This document shows positions 35,940-45,636 of a DNA stretch of 64,000 bases, in pieces (position 1 is the stretch's first letter; the number at the start of each line of letters is the position of its first letter). Origin of the DNA: Pseudomonas sp. P5_109. Its GTDB lineage: Bacteria > Pseudomonadota > Gammaproteobacteria > Pseudomonadales > Pseudomonadaceae. The notes under the pieces were generated by a model, which was not told the DNA's origin, searched no databases, and was given only the letters and a program-made list of their open reading frames with translations. The position numbers and the translations under genes were made by a program. The stretch is taken from NCBI RefSeq assembly GCF_034009455.1, contig NZ_CP125380.1:6367001-6431000 (forward strand), in the 5' to 3' direction.

Positions 35940-37841
35940 ATGAGCCTATTAGAAGAAAACCAGTCCACCGACCTCGAAACCATGGTCGGCCTCAGCCGTC
36001 GCGGCTTCATCAGCGCAGGTGCCCTGTGCGGCGCCGCGATGTTCCTCGGCGGCAATCTGCTGAGCCGCAGCGTGATGGCCGCCAGCGTCAGCGCCGGTAA
36101 CAGCCAGTTGCTGGGTTTTGACAGCATTGCCGCCGCCACCAGCGACGCCATCACCCTGCCAGCGGGCTACAAGTCCTCGGTGCTGATCAGCTGGGGCCAA
36201 CCCCTGCACAAGGACGGCCCGGCGTTCGACCCAAGCGGCAACGGCAGTGCCGAACATCAGGAAGCCCAGTTCGGTGACAACAACGACGGCATGAGCCTGT
36301 TCGAATTTCCGGGCGAAAAAGACCGGGCGCTGATGGCGATCAACAACGAATACACCAACTACCGCTACCTCTACGCCCACGGCGGCATGCCGCAATCGGC
36401 GGAAGACGTGCGCAAGGCACTGGCCTGCGAAGGTGTGTCGGTGATCGAAGTGCAGCGCAAGAATGGCCAATGGCAATTCGTCCAGGGCTCGCGCTACAAC
36501 CGCCGCATTCACGGCAATGCGCCGATCACCATGAGCGGTCCGGCCGCCGGTCACGCCCTGCTGAAGACCAGCGCCGATCCGCACGGCAAGAACGTCCTCG
36601 GCACCTTCCAGAACTGCGCCAACGGCAAGACGCCGTGGGGCACCTATCTGACCTGTGAAGAGAACTTCACCGACTGCTTCGGCAGCAGCAACGCCGAGCA
36701 GAAATTCGACCCGGCGCAAAAACGTTACGGCGCGGTGGTCACCAGCAAAGAGATCAACTGGCACCCGCACGACGAACGCTTCGACCTGGCCAAGAACCCC
36801 AACGAACTCAACCGTCACGGCTGGGTGGTGGAGATCGATCCGTTCGATCCGCAGTCGACACCGGTCAAGCGCACGGCCCTGGGTCGCTTCAAGCATGAAA
36901 ACGCCGCCCTGGCCGAAACCGGCGATGGCCATGCCGTGGTGTACATGGGCGACGATGAGCGCGGTGAGTTCATCTACAAATTCGTCAGCCGCGACAAGAT
37001 CGACCACAAGAACCCCAAGGCCAACCGCGACATTCTCGACCACGGCACGCTGTACGTGGCGCGTTTCGATGCGGGGGACGGCAATACCGATCACCCGAAA
37101 GGCCAGGGTGAATGGATCGAACTGACTCACGGCAAAAACGGCATCGACGCCAGCAGCGGTTTTGCCGATCAGGCCGAAGTGCTGATCCACGCGCGTCTCG
37201 CCGCCAGCGTGGTGAAAGCCACGCGCATGGACCGCCCGGAATGGATCGTGGTCAGCCCCAAGGATGGCCAGGTCTACTGCACACTGACCAACAACGCCAA
37301 ACGCGGCGAAGACGGGCAACCGGTGGGCGGGCCGAACCCGCGCGAGAAGAACGTCTACGGGCAGATCCTGCGCTGGCGCACCGAACGCGACGATCACGCC
37401 TCGCACACCTTTGCCTGGGACCTGTTTGTGGTGGCCGGCAACCCGACCGCGCATGCCGGCGCGCCAAAGGCCGGCTCGTCGAACATCACCCCGCAGAACA
37501 TGTTCAACAGCCCGGACGGCCTGGGCTTCGACAAGGCCGGACGCTTGTGGATTCTCACCGACGGTGATGTGAGCAACGCCGGTGACTTTGCCGGCATGGG
37601 CAACAACCAGATGCTCTGTGCCGACCCGGTAACCGGCGAGATTCGCCGTTTCATGGTTGGCCCGGTAGGTTGTGAAGTGACGGGGGTCAGCTTCTCGCCG
37701 GACCAGAAAACCCTGTTTGTCGGGATTCAGCATCCGGGCGAAAACGGCGGTTCGACCTTCCCCGAGCATCTGCCCAATGGCAAGCCGCGCTCATCGGTAA
37801 TGGCGATTACCCGGGAAGACGGCGGGATCGTCGGCGCCTGA
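35940..37841 (+). CDS. PhoX family (DUF839) Tat-exported phosphatase
   Basis: A 633-residue protein. A twin-arginine signal is visible (SRRGFI at residues 19-24, then a hydrophobic stretch to ~45). The rest is the PhoX/DUF839 beta-propeller family, calcium- and iron-dependent periplasmic alkaline phosphatases, with conserved TNYRYL, WGTYLTCEENFTDCFG, ERFDL and NSPDGLGFDKAGRLWI stretches. ATG at 35940 has AGGGAG upstream. A longer frame from 35679 overlaps modE and is rejected. No clear Pho box was seen upstream, so phosphate control is unproven; not every DUF839 protein is a proven phosphatase. Confidence 0.85.
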   Translation: MSLLEENQSTDLETMVGLSRRGFISAGALCGAAMFLGGNLLSRSVMAASVSAGNSQLLGFDSIAAATSDAITLPAGYKSSVLISWGQPLHKDGPAFDPSGNGSAEHQEAQFGDNNDGMSLFEFPGEKDRALMAINNEYTNYRYLYAHGGMPQSAEDVRKALACEGVSVIEVQRKNGQWQFVQGSRYNRRIHGNAPITMSGPAAGHALLKTSADPHGKNVLGTFQNCANGKTPWGTYLTCEENFTDCFGSSNAEQKFDPAQKRYGAVVTSKEINWHPHDERFDLAKNPNELNRHGWVVEIDPFDPQSTPVKRTALGRFKHENAALAETGDGHAVVYMGDDERGEFIYKFVSRDKIDHKNPKANRDILDHGTLYVARFDAGDGNTDHPKGQGEWIELTHGKNGIDASSGFADQAEVLIHARLAASVVKATRMDRPEWIVVSPKDGQVYCTLTNNAKRGEDGQPVGGPNPREKNVYGQILRWRTERDDHASHTFAWDLFVVAGNPTAHAGAPKAGSSNITPQNMFNSPDGLGFDKAGRLWILTDGDVSNAGDFAGMGNNQMLCADPVTGEIRRFMVGPVGCEVTGVSFSPDQKTLFVGIQHPGENGGSTFPEHLPNGKPRSSVMAITREDGGIVGA

Positions 37842-37849
37842 TCCGGCCT

Positions 37850-37946
37850 CTTCGCGGGCAAGCCCGCTCCCACAGGAGATCCATGGTGTGCCGCCGATCG
37901 CATGCACACCGACAATCCAATGTGGGAGCGGGCTTGCTCGCGAAGA
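37850..37946. repeat. REPIN (GTGGGAGCGGGCTTG type)
   Basis: Inverted pair TCGCGGGCAAGCCCGCTCCCAC ... GTGGGAGCGGGCTTGCTCGCGA right after the PhoX gene, with an internal GGTGTGC ... GCACACC inverted core. Confidence 0.9.
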
Positions 37947-38050
37947 CGTCAGCCCGAACACCACACAACTAAACCCCGACCCCTAAAGCCCTGCCGTCTG
38001 CGCTACCATGCCTGGCCGGACGCAGCAGCCTGCTGCGCGCAGGAGTCAGC

Positions 38051-39025
38051 ATGGCCCACCCGTTTGAAACCCTCACGCCAGACCTCGTACTCGATGCTGT
38101 CGAAAGCATTGGCTTTCTCAGCGACGCGCGCATTCTGGCGCTCAACAGCTACGAGAACCGCGTCTATCAAGTCGGTATCGAAGACGCCGAGCCACTGATC
38201 GCCAAGTTCTACCGGCCGCAACGCTGGACCAACGAAGCGATTCTGGAAGAGCACCAGTTCACCGCCGAACTCGCCGAATGCGAGGTACCGGTCGTGGCGC
38301 CGTTGATCCACAACGGTGAAACCCTGCACGAACACAACGGTTTCCGTTTCACCCTGTTCCCTCGCCGTGGCGGCCGCGCGCCAGAGCCTGGCAACCTCGA
38401 TCAACTGTATCGCCTGGGCCAGTTGCTCGGGCGCCTGCATGCGGTCGGCTCGACCCGGCCGTTCGAGCACCGCGAAGCGCTGGCGGTGAAAAACTTCGGC
38501 CACGACTCACTCAACACCTTGCTCGACGGCAATTTCATCCCGCGCAGCCTGCTGCCAGCCTACGAATCGGTGGCCCGCGATCTGCTCAAGCGCGTGGAAG
38601 ATGCCTACAGCAATACGCCGCACCAGAACATCCGCATGCACGGCGACTGCCACCCCGGCAACATGATGTGCCGCGACGAGATGTTCCATATCGTCGACCT
38701 CGACGACTGCCGCATGGGTCCTGCGGTACAGGACATCTGGATGATGCTTGCCGGCGATCGCCAGGATTGCCTGAGCCAGTTGTCGGAACTGATGGACGGC
38801 TACAACGAATTCCACGACTTCGACCCCCGTGAACTGGCCTTGATCGAACCGCTGCGCGCCTTGCGCCTGATGCACTACAGCGCCTGGCTCGCCCGCCGCT
38901 GGGAAGACCCGGCCTTTCCGCGCAGCTTTCCGTGGTTCGGCACCGAGCGTTATTGGGGTGATCAGGTGTTGGCGTTGCGCGAGCAACTGGCGGCACTTCA
39001 AGAAGAGCCACTAAAACTCTTCTGA
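38051..39025 (+). CDS. srkA: Stress response kinase A (YihE/RdoA)
   Basis: A 324-residue choline-kinase-like Ser/Thr kinase. Key parts are YENRVYQVGIED (nucleotide loop), AKFYRPQRWTNEAILEEH, the catalytic HGDCHPGNMMCRD (~residue 197) and the metal-binding VDLDDCRMGP (~216). In E. coli the protein protects against stress-induced death downstream of Cpx. ATG at 38051 follows AGGAG at 38040-38044. Confidence 0.93.
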   Translation: MAHPFETLTPDLVLDAVESIGFLSDARILALNSYENRVYQVGIEDAEPLIAKFYRPQRWTNEAILEEHQFTAELAECEVPVVAPLIHNGETLHEHNGFRFTLFPRRGGRAPEPGNLDQLYRLGQLLGRLHAVGSTRPFEHREALAVKNFGHDSLNTLLDGNFIPRSLLPAYESVARDLLKRVEDAYSNTPHQNIRMHGDCHPGNMMCRDEMFHIVDLDDCRMGPAVQDIWMMLAGDRQDCLSQLSELMDGYNEFHDFDPRELALIEPLRALRLMHYSAWLARRWEDPAFPRSFPWFGTERYWGDQVLALREQLAALQEEPLKLF

Positions 39026-39040
39026 CCCACCCGCCCCCCC

Positions 39041-39141
39041 TGTAGGAGCGAGCCTGCTCGCGAAAAACGCAAGGGCAACGCGTTTATCCAGACAGCACGC
39101 GTTATCGTTGACGTCCATCGCGAGCAGGCTCGCTCCTACAG
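39041..39141. repeat. REPIN (TGTAGGAGCGAGCCTGC type)
   Basis: Inverted pair TGTAGGAGCGAGCCTGCTCGCGA ... TCGCGAGCAGGCTCGCTCCTACA between srkA and rarD. Inner sequence ATCGTTGACGTCCATCG recurs in the copy at 48342-48444. Confidence 0.9.
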
Positions 39142-39241
39142 ATACCGATGTTCACAAATGACCTACCTATTCAGTCAGGACATTCGTAGACAAATCTCCT
39201 TACAATCCCCTCTTTGTTAGCTGCCTAAGCAAGGATTCTGC

Positions 39242-40129
39242 ATGCAAGCCGCCAACCCGCGCCGCGGGTACATTCTAGGCCTGAGTGCCTACATCATCTG
39301 GGGACTTTTCCCACTCTATTTCAAAGCCATCGCCAGTGTGCCCGCCGTGGAAATCATCATCCACCGCGTACTATGGTCGGCGCTGTTCGGTGCCTTGTTG
39401 TTGATGGTCTGGAAGCATCCGGGCTGGTGGCGCGAGTTGCGGGAGAACCCGCGACGGCTGGCGATCCTGGCCCTGAGCGGTACATTGATCGCAGCCAACT
39501 GGCTGACCTATGTGTGGTCGGTGAACAACGGCCGCATGCTCGAGGCCAGTCTCGGTTACTACATCAACCCGTTGGTAAACGTGTTGCTGGGCATGCTGAT
39601 CCTTGGCGAACGGCTGCGGCGCATGCAATGGATTGCGGTGGGCCTGGCGGCCGTCGGCGTGGCGCAGCAGGTGTGGCAGGTCGGCAGTCTGCCTTGGGTG
39701 TCGCTGGTGCTGGCACTGACCTTCGGTTTCTACGGGCTGATTCGCAAGCAGGCTCCAGTCAAGGCATTGCCTGGCCTGGTAGTGGAAACCTGGATGCTGG
39801 TGCCGATCGCCATTGCCTGGTTGCTGTTCAATCCGACCGCCCACAGCGCCCAGGCCGAGTTCTGGACCACGTCAGAAGCCTGGTGGCTGGTGGCGGCCGG
39901 GCCGGTCACGCTGGTGCCGCTGGTCTGTTTCAACGCCGCCGCGCGGCATTTGCCCTACACCACGCTCGGATTTCTCCAGTACCTGGCGCCGACGCTGGTG
40001 CTGTTGCAAGCCGTGCTGCTGTTTGGCGAACACTTGTCGTCCAGCACATTGGTGGCCTTCATCTTTATCTGGGCCGGTCTGGCGGTTTACAGCATCGATG
40101 CGTGGATAAGTTTGCGTCGCCGCAACTGA
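39242..40129 (+). CDS. rarD: RarD family EamA transporter
   Basis: A 295-residue, ten-helix drug/metabolite transporter of the RarD branch. It begins RGYILGLSAYIIWGLFPLYF and has NWLTYVWSVNNGRMLEASLG and YYINPLVNVLLGMLILGERL, all typical of RarD. The substrate is not known (the E. coli protein was linked to chloramphenicol sensitivity). A hairpin terminator follows. Confidence 0.9.
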   Translation: MQAANPRRGYILGLSAYIIWGLFPLYFKAIASVPAVEIIIHRVLWSALFGALLLMVWKHPGWWRELRENPRRLAILALSGTLIAANWLTYVWSVNNGRMLEASLGYYINPLVNVLLGMLILGERLRRMQWIAVGLAAVGVAQQVWQVGSLPWVSLVLALTFGFYGLIRKQAPVKALPGLVVETWMLVPIAIAWLLFNPTAHSAQAEFWTTSEAWWLVAAGPVTLVPLVCFNAAARHLPYTTLGFLQYLAPTLVLLQAVLLFGEHLSSSTLVAFIFIWAGLAVYSIDAWISLRRRN

Positions 40130-40151
40130 TCAAAAAACACACAAATATCTA

Positions 40152-40174
40152 CAGGCCACGTCTCCCGTGGCCTG
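40152..40174 (+). terminator. Probable terminator after rarD
   Basis: Nine-base perfect stem CAGGCCACG / CGTGGCCTG with TCTCC loop, 23 bases after the rarD stop. The T-run after it is weak (CATCATTCCTT). Confidence 0.6.
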
Positions 40175-40192
40175 CATCATTCCTTCCCAAGG

Positions 40193-40201
40193 TTATCCAC
40201 A
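40193..40201 (+). other. DnaA box 1 (TTATCCACA)
   Basis: Perfect match to the DnaA consensus TTWTNCACA in the convergent gap between rarD and the ACT-domain gene. Confidence 0.6.
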
Positions 40202-40304
40202 GCGTGATCCCCGCCGATTGTGCGCAAGTGGCTGAAACTGCTGGTTTTTTGATCAGATCCTCAAGAGCCCCGGCCGGCGTGGCCTGGCGGGGTGTCTCTA
40301 CAGG

Positions 40305-40313
40305 TTATCCACA
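40305..40313 (+). other. DnaA box 2 (TTATCCACA)
   Basis: Second perfect match, same orientation, 112 bases after the first. A degenerate inverted copy (CTTGGATAA at about 40331-40339) lies just beyond, next to a GATC site. Confidence 0.6.
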
Positions 40314-40344
40314 GGCCGGTGCACGTTTAACTTGGATAACCTGA

Positions 40345-40863
40345 TCAAGGGTCGCTGCGCAGCACCAACTCAACCATCAGATCGTCAGCCAGGGTTTCCA
40401 GACGTGATTGCAGTACGTCCAGAGACAGTGTCAGCGGGACGGCAAGGATCGCTTCGGCATGGAACAGCGGCTCGCTGCTCATCGGCGCCGGGCGTACTTC
40501 GGTGACCAGCCGCTCCAGGTTCACCCCCTGCTCACTCAACAAGCGGGTGATGTCCCGCACGATCCCCGGGCGATCATTGCCCACCAGTTCCATGGCGATC
40601 GGCTTCCAGGTGCAGGATTGTTCGATGCCGCTTTCGGCGATCAACACGCGAATGCCATGGGCGGACAAGCTTTGCAGGGCATCGACCAATTCATCGTAGG
40701 CCTCGGCCGGCACGCCCACGCGAAGAATCCCGGCGAATTGTCCCGCCATGCGCGACATACGGCTTTCCAGCCAGTTACCGCCGTGCTCGGCAATGCATTG
40801 GGCAATGCGCTCGACTTGCCCGGGCTTGTCCGGAGCAAAAACAGTGAGTACTAGGTGGTCCAT
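40345..40863 (-). CDS. GcvR-like protein with two ACT domains
   Basis: A 172-residue protein made of two ACT domains (residues ~1-80 and ~85-170), beginning MDHLVLTVFAPDKPGQVERI and repeating as MELVGNDRPGIVRDITRLL. This is the glycine cleavage system repressor family, which in E. coli binds GcvA rather than DNA. No gcv gene is in the window, so its partner is unknown. Confidence 0.85.
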   Translation of the reverse strand: MDHLVLTVFAPDKPGQVERIAQCIAEHGGNWLESRMSRMAGQFAGILRVGVPAEAYDELVDALQSLSAHGIRVLIAESGIEQSCTWKPIAMELVGNDRPGIVRDITRLLSEQGVNLERLVTEVRPAPMSSEPLFHAEAILAVPLTLSLDVLQSRLETLADDLMVELVLRSDP

Positions 40864-41431
40864 GGCGCAGCCCTCTGGTCATGACTTTTGTTATAGAGAA
40901 TCAAGTATAGGCAAGGGATGAGAGGTGCCTGGGCAGATCCGGAATCAAAGGTGTTCCGGCTGGCCCCTTCGCGGGCAAGCCCGCTCCCACAGGGTCATGC
41001 GCCGTCCTTGTGGGAGCGGGCTTGCTCGCGAATGGGTGCACCGCCGATCTGCCTGACCCAACAAATCGTGTACAACTTTTGATATTTAACTGGAACAATC
41101 CACTGGTTTTTTGAGAACATCCTGTTCCGCGCCGTGACCGCAATGCGTCATGGGGTCGCAGAACGACGTGATTAGTCTAATTTTCACAACCGCAATTCAT
41201 CATGTAGTATGCCGCAGCGCGCACTACATAACGTTGGATCGATGTCTGCCGCAGGCACGTTCGCAACCCTGAAAGCCCTGTCAGCAAGGCCTTAAGCCGT
41301 TGATTGGTCCCAACCCAGCCGCCCGTCATGGGCATGTACTGGTAGAGGGGTTTGTGGTTTAAATGGCCAAAGGCTTCATTGTTAAATTGAAGAGCTGAAA
41401 AGCGAAATAGCTGAGCAGAGTGAGGCAAGCA
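40864..41431. other. Intergenic region upstream of malate synthase G
   Basis: A 568-base gap holding the REPIN at 40966-41033 and the glcB leader. An imperfect inverted pair GTAGT ... ACTAC (about 41204-41227) is present. No supported gene is seen; a frame on the minus strand here runs into glcB and is a shadow. Confidence 0.6.
40966..41033. repeat. REPIN (GTGGGAGCGGGCTTG type)
   Basis: Inverted pair TTCGCGGGCAAGCCCGCTCCC ... GGGAGCGGGCTTGCTCGCGAA in the glcB upstream gap. Confidence 0.9.
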
Positions 41432-43621
41432 ATGACTGAACACGTTCAAGTCGGTGGCCTGCAGGTCGCCAAAGTCCTGTTCGACTTCGTGAACAACGAA
41501 GCCATTCCCGGTACCGGCCTCACCGCCGATAAGTTCTGGGCCGGTGCCGACAAGGTCATCCATGACCTTGCACCGAAGAACAAAGCCCTACTCGCCAAAC
41601 GCGATGATTTCCAGGCTCGTATCGATGGCTGGCATCAACAGCGCAAAGCTCTTGGGACAGCCCAGGTGCACGACCCGAAAGCCTATAAAGCCTTCCTGCA
41701 AGACATCGGTTATCTGCTGCCAGAAGCGGCCGATTTCCAGGCAACGACGCAAAACGTCGATGACGAAATCGCCCGCATGGCCGGCCCACAGCTCGTGGTG
41801 CCCGTCATGAACGCCCGCTTCGCGCTCAATGCTTCGAACGCCCGTTGGGGCTCGCTGTACGATGCGCTCTACGGCACCGACGCCATCAGCGAAGCCGACG
41901 GCGCGGAAAAAGGCAAAGGCTACAACAAGGTGCGCGGTGACAAGGTCATCGCTTTCGCCCGTGCCTTCCTCGACGAATCGGCGCCTTTGGCGGCCGGCTC
42001 CCACGTCGACTCCACCGGCTACAAGATCGTCGACGGCAAACTCGTGGTCGCCCTTAAAGGCGGCAGCAACACCGGCCTGCGTAACGACGCGCAACTGATC
42101 GGCTTCCAGGGCGATGCCGCTGCACCGACCGCGATCCTGCTGAAAAACAACGGCCTGCATTTCGAAATCCAGGTCGACGCCAGCACCCCCGTCGGCCAGA
42201 CCGACGCGGCCAGCGTCAAAGACATCCTGATGGAAGCCGCGCTGACCACCATCATGGACTGCGAAGACTCGGTTGCCGCTGTCGATGCCGATGACAAAGT
42301 GGTGATCTACCGCAACTGGCTCGGCCTGATGAAGGGCGATCTGTCAGAAAGCGTCGCCAAGGGTGGTCAGACCTTTACCCGTACCATGAACGCCGACCGC
42401 GCCTACACCGCTGTCGATGGCAGTGAACTGAGCCTGCACGGTCGTTCGTTGCTGTTCGTGCGTAACGTCGGTCACCTGATGACCATCGACGCGATCCTCG
42501 ACAAAGATGGCAATGAAGTGCCGGAAGGTATTCTCGATGGCCTGGTGACCTGCCTGTCGGCGATCCACAACCTCAACGGCAACAGCTCACGCAAGAACAG
42601 CCGCACCGGCTCGGTCTATATCGTGAAGCCGAAGATGCACGGCCCTGAAGAAGCCGCGTTCACCAACGAGCTGTTCGGCCGTATCGAAGACGTGCTGGGC
42701 CTGCCACGCAACACGCTCAAAGTCGGGATCATGGACGAGGAGCGTCGTACCACGATCAACCTCAAGGCCTGCATCAAGGCAGCGAGCGAGCGTGTGGTGT
42801 TCATCAACACTGGTTTCCTCGACCGCACGGGCGATGAAATCCACACCTCCATGGAAGCCGGCCCGATGGTACGCAAGGCGGACATGAAGGCAGAAAAATG
42901 GATCGGTGCCTACGAAAACTCCAACGTCGATATCGGTCTGAGCACCGGCCTGCAAGGTCGCGCGCAGATCGGTAAAGGCATGTGGGCCATGCCGGACCTG
43001 ATGGCAGCGATGCTCGAACAGAAAATCGCTCACCCGCTGGCCGGTGCCAACACCGCTTGGGTTCCGTCGCCGACCGCTGCTGCACTGCACGCGCTGCACT
43101 ACCACAAGGTTGACGTGTTCGCCCGTCAGGCCGAACTGGCCAAGCGTGCCCATGCATCGGTAGACGACATCCTGACCATCCCGCTGGCGGTAAACCCGCA
43201 GTGGACCGCCGAGCAAATCAAGAACGAACTGGACAACAACAGCCAGGGCATTCTCGGTTACGTGGTGCGCTGGATCGACCAGGGCGTCGGCTGTTCGAAA
43301 GTGCCGGACATCAATGACGTCGGCCTGATGGAAGACCGTGCAACGCTGCGTATTTCCAGCCAGCACATCGCCAACTGGCTGCGCCATGGCGTCGTCACTG
43401 AAGAGCAGGTCATGGAAAGCCTCAAGCGCATGGCACCCGTGGTTGACCGGCAGAACGCCGGCGATGCGCTGTACCGTCCGCTGGCCCCGAACTTCGACAA
43501 CAACATCGCCTTCCAGGCGGCGGTCGAACTAGTGGTCGAAGGCACCAAACAGCCAAACGGCTACACCGAGCCAGTCCTGCACCGTCGTCGTCGCGAGTTC
43601 AAGGCGAAGAACGGGTTGTAA
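41432..43621 (+). CDS. glcB: Malate synthase G
   Basis: A 729-residue monomeric enzyme condensing glyoxylate and acetyl-CoA to malate. Family-specific regions include [19 protein letters not shown] (metal/glyoxylate site), [31 protein letters not shown] and [17 protein letters not shown]. Length fits the G isoform (about 725). ATG at 41432 has GAGG upstream; the in-frame GTG at 41420 is less likely. It lets the cell grow on acetate, glyoxylate and fatty acids, the products of the beta-oxidation enzymes encoded nearby. Confidence 0.97.
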   Translation: MTEHVQVGGLQVAKVLFDFVNNEAIPGTGLTADKFWAGADKVIHDLAPKNKALLAKRDDFQARIDGWHQQRKALGTAQVHDPKAYKAFLQDIGYLLPEAADFQATTQNVDDEIARMAGPQLVVPVMNARFALNASNARWGSLYDALYGTDAISEADGAEKGKGYNKVRGDKVIAFARAFLDESAPLAAGSHVDSTGYKIVDGKLVVALKGGSNTGLRNDAQLIGFQGDAAAPTAILLKNNGLHFEIQVDASTPVGQTDAASVKDILMEAALTTIMDCEDSVAAVDADDKVVIYRNWLGLMKGDLSESVAKGGQTFTRTMNADRAYTAVDGSELSLHGRSLLFVRNVGHLMTIDAILDKDGNEVPEGILDGLVTCLSAIHNLNGNSSRKNSRTGSVYIVKPKMHGPEEAAFTNELFGRIEDVLGLPRNTLKVGIMDEERRTTINLKACIKAASERVVFINTGFLDRTGDEIHTSMEAGPMVRKADMKAEKWIGAYENSNVDIGLSTGLQGRAQIGKGMWAMPDLMAAMLEQKIAHPLAGANTAWVPSPTAAALHALHYHKVDVFARQAELAKRAHASVDDILTIPLAVNPQWTAEQIKNELDNNSQGILGYVVRWIDQGVGCSKVPDINDVGLMEDRATLRISSQHIANWLRHGVVTEEQVMESLKRMAPVVDRQNAGDALYRPLAPNFDNNIAFQAAVELVVEGTKQPNGYTEPVLHRRRREFKAKNGL

Positions 43622-43639
43622 ACCAGCGCTCTCCACAGC

Positions 43640-43670
43640 AATCCCCCGGTTGAAAAACCGGGGGATTTTT
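43640..43670 (+). terminator. Terminator after glcB
   Basis: A 12-base perfect stem AATCCCCCGGTT / AACCGGGGGATT with a GAAA loop and TTTT tail, 19 bases after the glcB stop. Confidence 0.92.
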
Positions 43671-43695
43671 GTTTCTGCTTACTGCAAATGCACAA

Positions 43696-44607
43696 CTATC
43701 TCCTGTAACGCAACGCGTTGGCAGCGATGTGGCGGCCTATTCTCGATGCATTCATGAACAAGGCAATGCCAAGGACAGTGATGATGAGAGCAAACAGTTT
43801 TGCGCCACCAATGGGTTCGTCGAGTACATACCACGAGGTCAAGATACCCGATATCGGAACAATCACTGACAAGGGTGCAACCTGGCTCGCCGGATACTTC
43901 TCAATCATTCGGTTCCACACCCAATACCCGAACACCGTCGCCACATAGGCCTGGAACAGGACAGATGCCAGCACTGGAGCAGTTATGTCCGTCAACAACG
44001 ACTGGAAAGGAGCTGCTCCCTTGACCCAGTAAGTCATCAGATATAGAGGCGGTGTTGCATACAGGCTGGACCAAACGACAAAGGAAAATATATCAACCAC
44101 TTTGCTTCTCTTGACAAGCACATTGCAAAGACTCCAAAACAATGCGCCGAGCAGTATCAGAAAAAGACCAAAGCTTTCGGCATCACCTTGCGTCACATGA
44201 ATAATGAACATCAGCCCGACCAGCGCCATGAGAACTCCGGCCACTTGTATTGCCGTCATTTTCTCGCCAAACAGCAGTACTCCCCAGATGACCGTGAAAA
44301 AAGCACTGAACTGCAAGAGCAAGGATGTCACGCCGGCACTGACGCCGAGAAACATGCCGTAGTTCATCAGCCAACACATTCCGATACCAAACAACAAGCC
44401 GTAGACGATAGTTACAAAAGTACTGACACCTTTCGGTTTCGGGATAAAGAACACCAGTGGCAATGCACAGAAAGTAAAGCGCAACGCTGTCAATATGAAC
44501 GGATCGATACCGTCAAGACTGATATCAATGACCGTAAAATTGCTGCCCCACATGACTGTCACACCGATAATAAGTACTAGATCGCGAAACTCCATTTTTT
44601 TCATCAT
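43696..44607 (-). CDS. DMT (EamA) family transporter
   Basis: A 303-residue, ten-helix permease with two EamA repeats (VTVMWGSNFTVIDISLDGID at the start, and LILLGALFWSLCNVLVKRSK in the second). Substrate unknown; many relatives export amino acids or metabolites. The start at 44607 follows GAGG at 5-base spacing; a further ATG comes three bases later. Base composition is lower in GC than most neighbours, as in the flanking gap. Confidence 0.85.
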   Translation of the reverse strand: MMKKMEFRDLVLIIGVTVMWGSNFTVIDISLDGIDPFILTALRFTFCALPLVFFIPKPKGVSTFVTIVYGLLFGIGMCWLMNYGMFLGVSAGVTSLLLQFSAFFTVIWGVLLFGEKMTAIQVAGVLMALVGLMFIIHVTQGDAESFGLFLILLGALFWSLCNVLVKRSKVVDIFSFVVWSSLYATPPLYLMTYWVKGAAPFQSLLTDITAPVLASVLFQAYVATVFGYWVWNRMIEKYPASQVAPLSVIVPISGILTSWYVLDEPIGGAKLFALIITVLGIALFMNASRIGRHIAANALRYRR

Positions 44608-44969
44608 TCCGTCCTCAGTGCGATACAGACCCACACAATCCAGGAAGAGTAATGACCTGACCTTTATCAGTGTTATCTACAGAAACTGGCCGCAGACTGA
44701 ATACACGGTAACCACCGACATACTCAAACCACTAAGACTGGAGAGCCATACCGGCAACCTGGACAGTGCTATAACAGGCATTATCAAACAAAGCACGACA
44801 TCGGATAATGCCTGCATCAGCTTTCAAGCACTGGACGATAGCTGAATAATCAAAAGAAAGAACAGGCTATTTGTGAGTAGCTTTTTCGCAGACCAGAGAC
44901 ACAAACTTAATTACAAGTTAAATCCACCAAAACAATTAAAACATGCAACTAACAATTACAAGAGGCCCG
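44608..44969. other. AT-rich intergenic region
   Basis: A 362-base gap. A plus-strand frame ending at 44845 gives a plausible-looking 60-residue C-terminal half (VIYRNWPQTEYTVTTDILKP ...) but has no start codon of its own outside the DMT gene, so it is not called. No terminator for the receiver gene was found. Low GC, like the DMT gene beside it. Confidence 0.5.
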
Positions 44970-45428
44970 TTATTTAATACCCAATTCGCGTTTTACCAGT
45001 GTCAGCAGATGACTGGCATCAATCGGCTTGAGCAGAAAGTCCACCACGCTCAAATGCATTGCGGCGATCGCATCCTTCACGTCGGCGTCACCCGAGACAA
45101 TGATGATCGGCAATGCTGCCCGTACTGACTCGCGGACCTGACGGATCAGTTCCAGCCCGTCTACATGGCCCATCCGCAGGTCGGTGATCAGCAAGCCGAT
45201 GGTGAGCTTTTTGATCTCTGCATCGGTCACCAGAATCTTGAGTGCCGCTTCGCCACTGGCTGCCGTCACGCAGCGAATGCCCTCCAGCGCGAGAATCTCT
45301 GACAACAGCTCACGGGCGTCTTTATCGTCGTCGACGATGAGCACCCGTTGCAGCGGCAGGTCAGGTTCCAGCATGACGGCACTCAGCGCTTCGCGCTCGG
45401 CGTCGCTCAAAATATCGTGGTCGGACAT
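44970..45428 (-). CDS. Stand-alone response regulator receiver protein
   Basis: A 152-residue protein: a ~27-residue N-terminal extension and one receiver domain. Acidic pocket D33-D35 (VLIVDDDKDARE), phospho-acceptor D83 (LLITDLRMGHVDG), Ser112 and Lys134 (FLLKPID) are all present, so it should be phosphorylated. There is no output domain and no kinase gene nearby. It is divergent from the nucleotidyltransferase/exonuclease pair. Confidence 0.9.
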   Translation of the reverse strand: MSDHDILSDAEREALSAVMLEPDLPLQRVLIVDDDKDARELLSEILALEGIRCVTAASGEAALKILVTDAEIKKLTIGLLITDLRMGHVDGLELIRQVRESVRAALPIIIVSGDADVKDAIAAMHLSVVDFLLKPIDASHLLTLVKRELGIK

Positions 45429-45636
45429 GGCTTTCTCTACATGTTCAATTCAATTCCCTAGCACAGTGGTGAGACATCACTAAGCAGACCATCAATGTGC
45501 ACCTCGTCGGATATTTTTCCAATAGCAGAATAGGGAGGTTTTTCTCACAGTTGCGTAGGGTTTTTCCGACATTCCATCACACTGATTGCCTACCTAGACT
45601 TACGTCCAATGGGCACCCCGGCCACAGGGGTCGACC

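Noticed and set aside
35949..37769. 606-codon minus-strand frame opposite the PhoX gene
   Set aside because: Antisense shadow; the plus-strand gene has a Tat signal and conserved family blocks.
44495..44845. 116-codon plus-strand frame across the DMT start
   Set aside because: First half is antisense to the transporter; second half has no start codon of its own.
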